Assembly: GCF_033807715.1 (NCBI RefSeq)
Contig: NC_084587.1
Coordinates: forward strand, 12,420,942 to 12,484,941
Origin: Cololabis saira
Taxonomy: Eukaryota > Chordata > Actinopteri > Beloniformes > Belonidae
Direction: 5' to 3'
Length of the DNA stretch: 64,000 bases
Shown: one piece after another, positions 9,312 to 19,995 of the stretch
Layout: every line of letters starts with the position of its first letter
Numbering within the stretch: the stretch's first letter is position 1
The notes under the pieces: model-generated
Seen by the model: only the letters and a program-made list of their open reading frames with translations
Databases searched by the model: none
What the model was told of the DNA's origin: nothing
Made by a program: the position numbers and the translations under genes

Positions 9312-11857
9312 CAGTGGTTGGCAACTGGCGGCCAGTGGGCCAAAATTGGCCCCTCTCCAATAATACTGTATCTGGCCCGCCAGATGACATCTGATAAAAT
9401 CTGACAAATAAAAAAAAAAAAAAAAAATTAAATTATTTACTATCACAAAAACAACAATTTTATAGAGAATTTAAAGCGTATATTTAGAAAAGATAAAAAT
9501 AAATAAAATAGAATAAAAGCAAAATCTTCTTGATTCCGGAAGCACACTGGCATGTGGGAACATGGGACATGAAAATTACAAAGGAAAAAAAAGGAGAAAG
9601 CGAAAATAAATTACTATTTAAATTAAATAAAGCAACATATAGCTATTAAAAACAGTAATGAAAGGCTTAAAAGAGTACTCACTTCATGGGAAAACTGGCA
9701 TCTCCCTTCAGTCACGATTTTGGGAGGTGGTTTGGAAATCAATAAGCTCCATTTGAAATGCAGCCTCATCCAACGAGGGGATGGTTTCTTTAGCCAGGGA
9801 GGAGAAATCCTCAATTCGGACAGTCAGAGGGTCGCAGGACAAAAGCGATGATGTCCCTCGGGATGGAGTAGTCGTCAAACCTGGACTTGAATGTGGCCCT
9901 TAGCTGTTTGATGAAATCCACCATCAGTCCAGTCACTTGTCCCTGTGCCTGTGATTTTAGTGTACTGAAGTACAGGAGCCTGCCAGTTAATAGGTCTGAC
10001 TGGAACAACTCCAGTTTCCTGGTGAACAATTCAACCTTTTCAACCATGTCCACTATGGTTTTGCCTCTCCCCTGTAGCTTCAGGTTAAGTTGGTTCAGAT
10101 AGCCAAAAATATCAGTTAAAAATGCTACATTGGACATAGACTTTTCATCTTGTAGAAAGGAAAGGGGGTCGTCTACAGCTTGCGTCTTGCTTAATCTCAG
10201 GAAAGCCTTGACCTCATCCAGTAGTGGACAGAAGCGCTCCAGCGCTTTGCCTTTACTTAACCAGCGCACGTCGTGGAGCAGCAGGTCATCGTAAGTGGCA
10301 TCGCCTGACTCAGGCGCAAGTTGTCGGAAAAGACGATGCTGAGTGCTTAATGTACCCCTGATAAAATTAGTGCAGCGGATCACTTTATCCATAACCCCCT
10401 TTAGGTCACAACTGAGCCTGGCGCACAGGACACTCTGGTGAATGAAACAATGCAATCCATGCATCTGGGGTGCGATCTCCTTCAATCTGCTCTCCAGACC
10501 TCTGTGCTTTCCAACCATGGCAGGTGCCCCGTCTGTCACGATGAGCTTGGTTTTCTCAATTGACAATGAATGCATCCTGAACAATTCCTCCAGTTTGGTA
10601 AATAAAATTTCTCCGGTGGTGTTCCACTCTAATGGAATTAAAGACAGCAACTCCTTGAACTTCTTCCCATCAAAATATCTAACATGGACACACATCTGGC
10701 TCACATCTGTGTTGTCTGTGCTCTCATCAATGACCATAGAAAAGTAATTGGCCCGACTCAGACCACTGAAAATAACTCCATGCCCAGCATCCGACAGTGC
10801 GTCTATGCGTCGGGTAGTGGACCTTGCAGACATAGGCACCTGTTTCACTGAGGCAATCACGCCATCCATTGACTTATCAGTAGCCAGCTCCTCCAAAACT
10901 GCCACCATTACCTCTTTAAAAACCTCTGCGTCAGGGAATGGTCTGTTGTGCTGGTCGATCACCCATGCTGCTTTAAGGGAAGCACTTGTCACTTTTTGTT
11001 GCGCTGTGAGGCCTCGTACCAGGATCTTGCTGCTGTGCGCGTAATTTGCTGTCAGTGCTTCAAGTTTCTGCTTCCTTGCCCCTGTCTGGAGTGGATAGGC
11101 CACTTTGAAGGTGCCATGCTTTGTTTCGTTGTGCCGTCGGATGTTGTATTCCTTGCAAACTGCAACAACTTTGTTGCAGATAAGACACAGAGGCTTGGCA
11201 TTTATAAAATCAGGTAGGATCTAAGCATACTTCTCTTTCCACTCTTCTTTGTATGTCCTTCCCTCGCTGTCAACTTTCCTCTTCAGTGCTTTGGACAGTG
11301 ACATTTTGACTTGCTAGCAATGTTTGCTAATGTCTTTGTGCACACAATAGCATACAAACAATAACAACATTCGGATGTAACGCAGCAATACGTTACTAAC
11401 GGATAGCCCATCCTGATGTCCATAAAATTGTTATACATTAAGAAGTAGTCATTTTCAAAATGGAAATTATTCAAATTTATTATTGAATGTGTGGAGAGGG
11501 CAAATAGTTTGCTGATAACACATTCATGTCTTAAAAGACAGTCTGTGTAACAAGTCGCTGATTAAAGACAGCAGGCTTATTATCACCAAGTTACTATTAT
11601 AAGCTGTTTCATAACGCAGCCACAGACTGGCGTAAAGCAGTAATAACACACTAATAACAGTGTAGCAAATTCAAGTTACTTTATTTAAATGAATTACTTT
11701 CTTAAATTACTTTTTCTGTACAAGATATAATAGTAGCCTATAGATAAGGTGAAAAAAGTTTTGTTTACTAGAAAAAAATCATGTTGTCCTGATTGATGTG
11801 ATGTTCTGGCCCTACATCCAGTTGCTCCGAAAATACTTACAAAACTTACTTGCCCTG
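9312..11857 (-). mobile_element. Near full-length hAT transposon, ~2.55 kb
   Basis: The left end is CAGTGGTTGGCAAC preceded by GTCTATAT (9304-9311). The same 8-mer occurs at 11858-11865, directly after a ...CCCTG end, so the element is bounded by an exact 8-bp duplication and CAG...CTG termini. The TIRs are otherwise weak (CAGTGGTTGG versus CAGGGCAAGT). The single gene, a ZBED5/GTF2IRD2-like transposase, is on the minus strand and leaves a ~550-bp leader between 11305 and 11857. An alternative is a decayed right end and chance 8-mer match, which the joint CTG plus 8-mer makes unlikely. Confidence 0.75.
9708..11304 (-). pseudogene. hAT transposase, ZBED5/GTF2IRD2-like, nearly intact
   Basis: ATG at 11302-11304 begins MSLSKALKRKVDSEGRTYKE. 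A BED-like zinc finger follows, with CLIC and an HNETKH pair. An in-frame TAG at 11221-11223 precedes the finger. The frame is then open to 9811 and shows the hAT catalytic-domain blocks: MVIDESTDNTD, IVTDGAPAMVGKH, a GLHCFIHQ histidine motif and LLHDVRWLSKGKALERF. A one-base shift near 9830 moves the C-terminus to another frame (DPLTVRIEDFSSL...MELIDFQTT) that ends at 9708, matching the end of this family. Two lesions only, so the element is comparatively young. Usual function: excision and reintegration of the element in the nucleus. The apparent start at 11103 is a GTG within this frame, not a true start. Confidence 0.85.
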
Positions 11858-11941
11858 GTCTATATGTTTATCTAAAAAAAGTTATCTGTACTATGTTTTG
11901 TCTATAATAGAAAACTAATGGCATATACTCCCACTCACACC

Positions 11942-12900
11942 CAGTGGCGGAGCGTGGATCTCAGTACAGAGGGGGCGGAGCATTCTCGATGGGCCCTTAT
12001 GATAGTCATTTTAACGTTTAACAACACCTCATCCTACCCCTCAAACAACATTTATTCTCACTTTTATGGAGCCAAGCAAGCCTATAGGCCTATGCCTCAG
12101 AAAGCAGAGTAAAGTCACAAACTTGTTCAGAAGAACACACACACACATAGGCCTGACAGCTGTCAATCACATGGCTCTGAAAACTCTGATAGTCACGGAC
12201 TGACTCAGTTCCATCTTTGATACAGCTTAAATACAAAAAAAAAAAACATAACTGGTCTAAAATTACACAATCTATTTAGATAGATATAGACACAGCGGCC
12301 TATAACATAATTTCTGAGCTCTATAACAGAGAATAGACTCGGCGGTCTAGTTGACAACAACACAAAGCTCATTCAAATAGGCAGCTGGTCAAAGCTACCA
12401 CAACATTCTGGTAAATAATTTATTTATGAAGGTTACACTGACTCACCATTGGCAATTGACTCTTCCATAAAACTTTGTATATGCTTAGTCCTCTTTTAAA
12501 GTTTAGCGCTCATCTCCTTCATGGCAGCAAATTTGCCGAGTCGGCAAATTGGCTGTAATTGTTAAGGCTGATTTATGGTTCTGCGTTACACCAACGCAGA
12601 GCCTACGCCGTAGGGTAAGCGGCGACGCGCAACGTACGTGCGCATCGCCGCGTACCCTACGGCGTAGGCTTCGCCATACCCTACGGCGTAGGCTCTGAGT
12701 CGAATTAACGCTGCATAAATTAACGCGGAAAAATTAGCCTACACTGGCCGCACAATGCACATTTTATCGTAATTATAGCCAACAATTTACGATTATATAT
12801 ATGAACGTATCACACAAAACAGGGCCCTATCATTGGGCCCTATGAGCTTGTGGGCCCCGGGGCGCCCGCCCCCTCGCCCCCCCCTCTGGCTCCGCTACAG
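11942..12900. mobile_element. Non-autonomous hAT element, 959 bp, 8-bp target duplication
   Basis: The ends are CAGTGGCGGAGC and GCTCCGCTACAG, inverted repeats with one mismatch. CTCACACC is repeated exactly on both sides (11934-11941 and 12901-12908). G/C-rich subterminal blocks (AGAGGGGGCGG, GGGCCC) also pair. The interior is AT-rich without transposase coding sequence and hosts a nested palindromic MITE. Confidence 0.92.
12565..12740. mobile_element. Palindromic MITE nested in the hAT element
   Basis: The left arm AAGGCTGATTTATGGTTCTG...CGCAGAGCCTACGCCGTAGGG pairs with a right arm CCCTACGGCGTAGGC...TTAACGCGGAAAAATTAGCCT. TTA precedes the left arm. The right arm has an extra copy of the CCCTACGGCGTAGGC block and other decay, so the right boundary is approximate. 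The strong GC-rich fold distinguishes it from the host hAT. Confidence 0.7.
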
Positions 12901-12908
12901 CTCACACC

Positions 12909-13311
12909 TATGTCTAATTAAACTCACCAATAATTGCACTTTGAGAGGAAACCAAAGCCCCCTGAAGAAAACCAATGCAAGTACAGATAGAAAATGCAAA
13001 ATCCGAAAGACTGCAGCTGGGATATGAACCAAAAACAGAAGTTGGTAACATTACTGAATAAATTAAATCAATGATGTTGGCCACACAAATAAAACATCTT
13101 CTTTTCAAATTATTATATTCATTATTTTTCGTCCTGTTAATATTGACAAGACATACATACTCGGGTCTTTTGAATGTCTAAATCTGATGTTTCTGATGTA
13201 AATCCAAAGCTTTTAGACACTTTTTTCACATTTTCAATACACTCTCACACCAAACTTCCATAGTGAAAGACAAAATCACAACCGATGATGATGCAGCACA
13301 AAAGAGGTCTG
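12909..13311. other. Unassigned interval
   Basis: AT-rich sequence without recognised elements. It ends at the candidate coding stretch on the minus strand. Confidence 0.35.
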
Positions 13312-13700
13312 TCACTTTGTCAGTCTGAATATTTGGTCATCATATTTAACTACTTTCAGGCCCCTCAGCAACTTATAATGAAGTGCCTGCAGAAAAATCC
13401 AGTAATTTTTGTATTTCTTTGAAAAAAGCATCTCCAGTACTGCCCAGAAGAGTGAGGTCTCCCCGGGGCTCCAGGGCAGCAGGAACTCCTGTTCCTGCCT
13501 CTTCTCTGCTCCATTAAAGGCAGCAGTGCCTGTGAGTTGCTTGCTCATGGACAGTGTCTGGAGTACAGAGTATGGAGGGATGCTGTAGACTGTGTGAGAA
13601 AAATAACTTTCTTCTGTAGATATAGCAGAAATCACTGCACAGACATCGTCTTCAACTTCTTTGGGATTGTGATTTTTGTCAGATGAGATGACCAGGGTTT
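13312..13700 (-). CDS. Unrecognised coding-like stretch, possible host exon
   Basis: The minus frame is open for about 125 codons (stop to stop) and reads SDKNHNPKEVEDDVCAVISA, then through IPPYSVLQTLSM, FLLPWSPGETSLFWAVLEML and KNYWIFLQALHYKLLRGLK. The composition is protein-like, with no low complexity and no repeat match elsewhere in the window. A plausible acceptor (TTCTGCTATATCTACAG) and a possible GTAGTT donor after LLRGLK would allow it to be an exon. I do not recognise the family. It could equally be a relic of an unlisted element. Confidence 0.3.
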
Positions 13701-13857
13701 TATCAGATTAGAGTAATGATTTTAAAAATGATTTGATACTGACTTCAAGTTGACCTGTGGAGTTACTGTAATAGGCCAATTTTGAGACACAATTTCAAAG
13801 TTGTTTGGTTTTGGTTTGGCTGATTATTACTGATAATATCTTGATGTCCAACTAATT

Positions 13858-15750
13858 AGGGCCCGACCACTGACAGTACGAAGGCCCTATTGTATCTGTA
13901 GGAATTTGTTTTTTTTCCCGACGAAATGAGGGCCTTTTTGATCCCTAAACGTGCCCCAAAAGTCACCAAATTTTGCACGCAGGCCTGGCGAAAAATGTTA
14001 TATTTAATGGTTTGCATTAATGGGTGTGGCCTAATGGCTCAACAGCGCCCCCTAGAAACTTCGTGCCTCAAGCCCCACAATACTCTTTGACGTACATGCA
14101 CGAAAATCGGTACACACCTGTATCATGTTGCATTGTAGAGAAAAGTCTCTTGGCGCCATGGCCGAAACCAAACAGGAAGTCGGTAATTTTTAATCAATTG
14201 TGTAATTTTGGTGCAATTTATGCCATTTTCACGTGTCGTACTTTAACGAACTCCTCCTAGCAGGATCGTCCGTTCGACATAAAACTCGCTCAGGAGACAC
14301 AAAAGAAGTTAACCATGAAAAGTTATCAAAATCGTGAGTTTTCGTGAAATGGCGTGGCCATGGTGCCGCGTGAAACTTCAACGTTAAACAGGAAGTGATA
14401 CTAGTAGCTGATTGGTCGATATTTGATAGATCCTATTTTCTGCCATAACTTTTGAATGGTTTGACATAGAGTCGTGGGTGGTTTCATCAGACTCGGTTTT
14501 GAGTCCTTGACCATAATTGGTGCAAATTATCCCCGCCCCTTCTTCTGATTGGTTGATATTTGATAGTCCCTATTCTCTGCCATAAGTTTTGAATGGGTTG
14601 TGATAAAGACATGTGGGTGGTATCATCGGACTCGGTATTGAGTACTTGACCTTCATTGGCCTGAAGCAGCCTCGCCCCTTCTTCTGATTGGTCAACATTT
14701 GATAGTCCCTATTTTCTGCTATAACTTTTGAATGGTTTGACATATGGCCCTTTTGCACTAGTACCACTTCAGCTCGCTTCTACCCGCGACGGCCCCGTCT
14801 TGCGCTTTTGCACTAGGGGCTGAGGCGGGTAGAGCAGCTCCAAGCAGATACTTTTTCTGTAACCATTCTGGCGAGGTTCTAACCGGGCTGAGCCGGAACT
14901 ATTTCTGACGTCATCACCCTCCGCGCCACTGATTGGTCGGGGGGCGGGGCCGTCATCACCCTCCACGCCACTGATTGGTCGGGGGCGGGGCCGTCAGACG
15001 TTTGAATCAGGAAGCGGGAGTCAGCGCGAGAGCGACTCGCGGCTCCCGGCGATTTTATTATACAGCACAAACGTCTGTTTGGTGATCCAACTCTGAGGTG
15101 CAGATGTTCATAAACCTGGTGGCTGACGAGAAAATTAAAAAAGGAATGTAGACAGGCTGTTTTTTTCTCAGCCGCTCGCTCCAGCTGATTTCTCATCAGC
15201 GTTGATACGAACAAAGCGGTTGGGCAATCGAGTACGTCACAGCAGCTTCACCCCAACCCGTTCACTGCTCACCTGGGTGTGGAAAAACAAACGGGGACAA
15301 AACGGGTGGAGCCGCGACGAGCCGCGCCGAGCCGAGCCGGGCTGAGGCGGTACTAGTGCAAAAGGGCCAATAGAGAGTCGTGGGTGGTGTCATCGCACTC
15401 GGTATTGAGTACTTGACCTTCATTGGCATGAATTAGCCCCACCCCTTCTTCTGATTGGTCGATATTTGATAGTCCCTATTTTCTGGCATAACTTTTGAAT
15501 GGTATGACATAGAGTCGTGGGTGGTGTCACCGGACTCGGTTTTGACTCCTTCACCTTAATTGGTGCAAATTAGCCCCGCCCATTCTTCTGATTGGTCGAT
15601 ATTTGATAGTTCCTATTTTCTGCCATAACTTTTGAATGGTTTGGCATAAAAAGTCATGGGTGGTGTCATCGGACTTAGTTTTGAGTCCTTGACCTTTATT
15701 GGTGGAAATTGCACGCGCGAGGGCCGTTCATCGCTGCTTGCAGCTTTAAT
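13858..15750 (+). mobile_element. Tandem-rich repeat family, copy A (Helentron-like termini)
   Basis: It begins AGGGCCCGACCACTGACAGT after a T and ends GGGCCGTTCATCGCTGCTTG plus CAGCTTTAAT before a T. The start matches copies B (56684) and C (63016); the end matches B. The interior has the CACCAAATTTTGCACGCA and CCTCAAGCCCCACAATAC blocks, then ~130-bp tandem units containing TTCTTCTGATTGGTC, TAACTTTTGAATGG and GTCGTGGGTGGTGTCATC. A GCTGC-TT-GCAGC hairpin sits at the 3' end. It carries a 625-bp nested element, so its own length is about 1.27 kb. No protein is encoded. The family identity is firm; the Helentron assignment is inference. Confidence 0.8.
14745..15369. mobile_element. 625-bp non-autonomous DNA transposon nested in copy A, ATA duplication
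   Basis: The ends are TGGCCCTTTTGCACTAGTAC and its mirror GTACTAGTGCAAAAGGGCCA, perfect over 20 bp. ATA lies outside both ends (14742-14744, 15370-15372). The uninterrupted unit in neighbouring repeats reads TTTGACATAGAGAGTCG, which is the expected empty site with one ATA. The interior is GC-rich with a ~46-bp direct duplication (CGTCATCACCCTCC...GATTGGTCGGGGG). A 3-bp duplication suggests a PIF/Harbinger relative, but ATA is not the canonical TWA, so the superfamily is open. Confidence 0.88.
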
Positions 15751-17032
15751 TACTGTTTGTTCTTCCTTTTACATTATTGACAGCTTTGTACAATAAGTAA
15801 CATGCTCAAATATTTTTATGTACTACTCTCATCACTTATAACACATATTGCCATAGAAATAATACATTTAGTCGGTGATGATTGGAGCATGCAGTCTACT
15901 TCTGGTTCAGCCATTAAAACAACTGCGAAACTATTCGATCTTTAGCAAAAAAAAAGTTTAGTCCAATATGAACATAGATAATGCGCACTCCTGTTGTCCA
16001 GAAAAATGTCAGCATGTGTAAACTTAAAAAAGTGTAGATTTAGTTCAAAAATCACTTCTCTTCATCAAACCATATTTAGCCTATGTATTCTTTTGTATAC
16101 AGCTCTCTCTCTCTTTCTCTCTTTTTTTATACATAATTTGAATTGCCAGACCAACAAAAGACAATTGACAACCAACAGACAATGCATTGTAGAGAAAGCA
16201 GCACGCCAGGAGAAAGTCCTAGCAAAGCTGGTAGTGACCACAGTTCGTATACAGAATTATGTAAATTTCAGACATCAACAATGGACTTGAAAAAACAAAC
16301 AAAGCTGGAATGGACCAGAGGGCTGTTTCACAAAAGTAGGATTAAGAAATCCAGGTTAAGAGATAAATCCAGGCTTGACATAGCGCAATCACTTTATCCT
16401 GGCTTTATCCATTTCACAAAGGCGAAACCAGGCTCAGGAAGTGAGGCTTTGTCAAGCCAGGTGTAAGTAATCCAGGTAAAAACACGCCCACGGATTTATT
16501 CAAAAGACCATGAGATTGATCACAGATTCACTGATTCTACAATGGATAAATTGCATGTGCCCTACTTCTCAACAAATGACCCATATATATAAATGGAGGC
16601 TTCTGAAGAAATGAAACACTGTTGCTATTATAAAGGAGCAACAAAAGCAATGGAAAACAATAGCGGATGGCCTTAATGCGTAAATAGACTAAAATACACA
16701 TTTTCTAACCACTGCTCTTACTGGAAAAAATGTCACTTGATTACAACACTTTTGCTTCTTCTTGGCTGCAAAGTTGAACAATTTGACATGATTGGCTCAC
16801 ATTTGAAGATGGCCTCCTGTGGTCAGTCGATGAACAACTATCAAGCCCTTTAGCTTAATGAGAAGGCAAAGGCATAGGAGTTCATGTAAGGCTCAAACGA
16901 GACAGTTAATTTGCTAAATTTAACAAAGACTAGTTTTGGAAATTATAAATATCACCAAAACATTTCTGGATCCAGCCTTTTGCCACCTGGATTCAGTCAG
17001 ATTCTTTGCAACAAAGCAACTTTTTTCTCAGC
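15751..17032. other. Mostly unassigned; possible MITE end near 16320
   Basis: Around 16318-16480 GGCTGTTTCACAAAAGTAGG, AAATCCAGGTTAAGAGATAA and AAGCCAGG motifs resemble one arm of a teleost MITE, but no pairing arm or duplication is clear. A pyrimidine-rich run lies at 16100-16128. No genes are supported. Confidence 0.35.
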
Positions 17033-17151
17033 ACACTGCCAAAATGTCTGATTTCACACATGCCCACTTGCTGATAATATATTTGATTAGCAGAACATGA
17101 TAACATGATTACTTACCATAATTAAAAAAAAATTAAAATAGTTACTAAAAT

Positions 17152-17154
<3 letters not shown>
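17033..17154 (+). repeat. Dispersed duplicate of 32237-32362, copy 1
   Basis: The block from ACTGCCAAAATGTCTGATTT to TAGTTACTAAAATAAT recurs 15 kb downstream in the same orientation with few differences (a 5-bp CAAGT indel and an altered A run). No terminal structure is visible, so the element type is unknown. Confidence 0.85.

Positions 17155-17183
<29 letters not shown>
17154..17183. repeat. (TC)n microsatellite
   Basis: A run of about 30 bp at the end of the duplicated block; it is absent from the copy at 32 kb. Confidence 0.95.
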
Positions 17184-17187
<4 letters not shown>

Positions 17188-18726
17188 GTTGCACAGTTTT
17201 AGAAGAAGCTGATTTGATTTGCACTCCCTGTCCTCCAAACCCATATCTTATAACTGAAATGTCTAGCAAATTGGCAGAGCTGCTTAGGTCATTTGAGTGT
17301 CTCATATCCTTAACTGTACATTCCATCTATAATCACAGGCGACCAATGAGTCATAGTTATGCTTCTCCGGCAGCAATCCTTCACCCCAGTTTCTGTCAAA
17401 GAAGTAGAGAGGAGGTAGTTGAGTGGTATAAATAGGGAATAGCTCATTCATGCATAAGTATGAAAATTCTGTACCCGCCTCACATGGTCATTTATTTCTA
17501 ACTTGGTGAACATTTTAAATTTGCTGGAATATTATTCAAATCACAGAGCTCTGTGAAATGAACACATTTGAATAAATTGCATGAAAAGTGGATGTGAGCT
17601 CGGTGCAGCATTAGATGTGCGTGGTATATGTCACTCACCTTCAGTGTATCTCAGAATAATTTATAAAAGTGGGAAGATCAGTTTTGGTTCTACAAAAGGC
17701 TGTAAAAACACTGGGTTTTATGTAAATGCAGGATTCAGTAGCCCCCCCCCACCCCCCCCACCCCCCACAATTAAAAACACAGGGGGAAACAATTATAGAC
17801 TTTATACATTCTATTTTATCCTTTCTGTACTTCAATCAAATTCGTTACAAGTCTTTCCTCTGAGTCCTTTTAATTTAAAAAAAAAATGTATATAATGCAA
17901 TTTCTTCAAAGCAGCTGAGCTAAGGAATCCAACAAATTGCATCAAGTCTATTTCTCATCCGGAGGACTGGTTGGAAAGCAACAGTGGGGAAGAAAAAGTC
18001 TCTTATAGCAGGACGAGACCACCAGCAGAACCAGACTCAGGAGAGGCAGCCATCTGTTGATTGTTTGGGACGTGAGAGGACAGTAAAAACACAAACACAC
18101 ACACTTGGGAAGTGATACCTGCTGTGGGAAAAAAAAAAGAAAAAAACAGACCAACACACAGTTAGAACAGAAATAATGGTACCATACATACAGTGAAAGC
18201 ACCGACAGAAGAGGAAAGTACCCAGGGCTTCATGGGAGATTTCTCTGCAGTCTAGGCCTACAGCAGAGTAACTAAAGGATGGGTCACCCAAGCCAGCCTT
18301 AACAATAAACTGGACAACTTATAGTACAGTAAATAGAGGCGACAACAAGAGGAGTTTGATTACTGCAGATTCTGCCTCCCGCAGTCTACTTTTAGCAACC
18401 CGAGGAACCATGAGGAAGGGCAGTCTGAGCCAAGTTCTCTGTTAGGATAATCTGTAGACTCTTAAGGAATTTATAAGAGATGAGAATCATTTTGAAATCT
18501 ATCCTGAATTTAACAGGAAGCCAAAGAAAAAAAGCTACAATTTCAGAAGGTGGTGCTTCTGCATAGAGATGGCTAAATCAAGTCTTTGAAAATACTTTGA
18601 AAGTTTGAACGACGAACAGAGATACATTCCCAGATAAAATTCTCATATATTTTGAAGGATAAATTATATGAATCTACTTAAACCAGTAAGTAGAACCGCA
18701 TCAATGAGTTGTTTAGGGGTTGAACC
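17184..18726. other. Unassigned interval with C-rich tract
   Basis: A near-pure C tract with two A interruptions lies at about 17743-17767. The rest is AT-rich, with no convincing ORF or element ends on either strand. Confidence 0.4.
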
Positions 18727-19158
18727 ATGCAATACTTTTTACGGATTCTCATCATGCAACCCAAGAGGATTCTAAGCAGTAGCCTACTGCAAACTGGCAT
18801 ACAGTACGCCTACGATTGGCTGAGAAACCCAGCCAGAAATGTGTACGGTGACCAAGAGTGGCTAAAAATCAGCTCTCTCGTTCAACTCTGCAAAGAACGT
18901 AAAGAAGCAGATCCGTATTGGCGAACTATTCACGCTAGCTCTTTGAAATATTCAGTTGTCCAGATCAGTTTGTTCAAGAAAGGCACGACACTGCTGTTGG
19001 AGTACTCAAAGGAGACAGAAGACACCAGGATACATAATAAAACAAATTTCAGTTTTGAAAAAATCCAAACAAAAAGCCCCACTCATGAGAGGAAATCACA
19101 AAAACAAAACAAAAAACAACAAACAAAAAAGGATAAAAACCAGCAAGGACACAAATGA
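18727..19158 (+). CDS. Unrecognised 143-codon ORF, doubtful
   Basis: The first ~90 codons include a stretch YAYDWLRNPARNVYGDQEWL with unbiased composition; the last third is Lys/Gln-rich and reflects an A-rich repeat. No domain, signal or splice context supports it. It is listed because it is one of the longer ORFs outside known elements, but chance is the likelier explanation. Confidence 0.12.
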   Translation: MQYFLRILIMQPKRILSSSLLQTGIQYAYDWLRNPARNVYGDQEWLKISSLVQLCKERKEADPYWRTIHASSLKYSVVQISLFKKGTTLLLEYSKETEDTRIHNKTNFSFEKIQTKSPTHERKSQKQNKKQQTKKDKNQQGHK

Positions 19159-19859
19159 TAAGAGGTTTTCCCTGTTTTCAAACAGGGAGGGAGGGTTACA
19201 GAAGGAAAACCCACACTAGCCATTACAATAGACTATGAAATAAACTTGGAGAAAAATAGTCTCTTTGTTGCAGTGTTTTACATTTTTAAAGTCTTTTCAA
19301 AAAATAAATAAATTAATTAATAAATTGGGAGAACTCAAAAATGAGTTGCAGAGTCCCAAAATGACATAATAAATGCTTGATCTAGTTTTTCCATTTCTGT
19401 TTTCTGAGGAACGATGTTACTCATGTTTGGCAATGGTAACATGCTACAGAAGGTTATGCTTGAAGTCAAAATTACTCAGACTCTAAAGAATTATAGTGGA
19501 TGCCTAATTAATGCCACCCAGTGTAATTGCAAACTACAGCTTATGCTATGTATTGTGGTTGGACATATTTGTTATATCTTGTAAATAAGGTACACATGAA
19601 AACAACACAAATACTTAGTTGAGTTGATGTGGTGAACAAACTAGCAAACAGTCAACTTGCAAAATTTTCTGTCTTGTTTTGGATGTAAATGTTAGGTTAA
19701 AAAGTCATCAAAATATTAATAACTTAGAAAAAGACACCGGAAACTGTCAGAAATGATTTTTAAAGGCCTTCTGCGCAGAAGTGAAGCAAAGTCGGAGCCC
19801 TGTCGAGCAACACGGCTCTCTCTCTGTGGCTCTCGACGGAATGCTTGCTGGGTCCTTCT

Positions 19860-19995
19860 TAGTAGGAGGTATTTATTGAAAAACTGACAGGCGTTGGCTA
19901 TGTTAAGACAACCAATGGTAGACAGTGGATGGACAATTGACAAAAACAGATGGTCACACACATGACTTTTCAGTTAAAGAGGCTTAGTATGAAGA
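19860..19995 (+). repeat. Dispersed repeat, copy 1 (partner at 24170-24312)
   Basis: It shares TTTATTGA, GACAGG, a GGTAGACA(G/A)TGGA...GGACAATTG block and the end CATGACTTTTCAGTTAAAGA with 24170-24312, in the same orientation. It is probably the tail of a retroelement, but no family can be assigned. Confidence 0.6.

Noticed and set aside
13858..15750. Copy A as an ordinary TIR transposon
   Set aside because: The two extremities are not inverted copies of each other; the inverted GGGCCC block near the 3' end is internal to a terminal hairpin, so a TIR reading does not fit.
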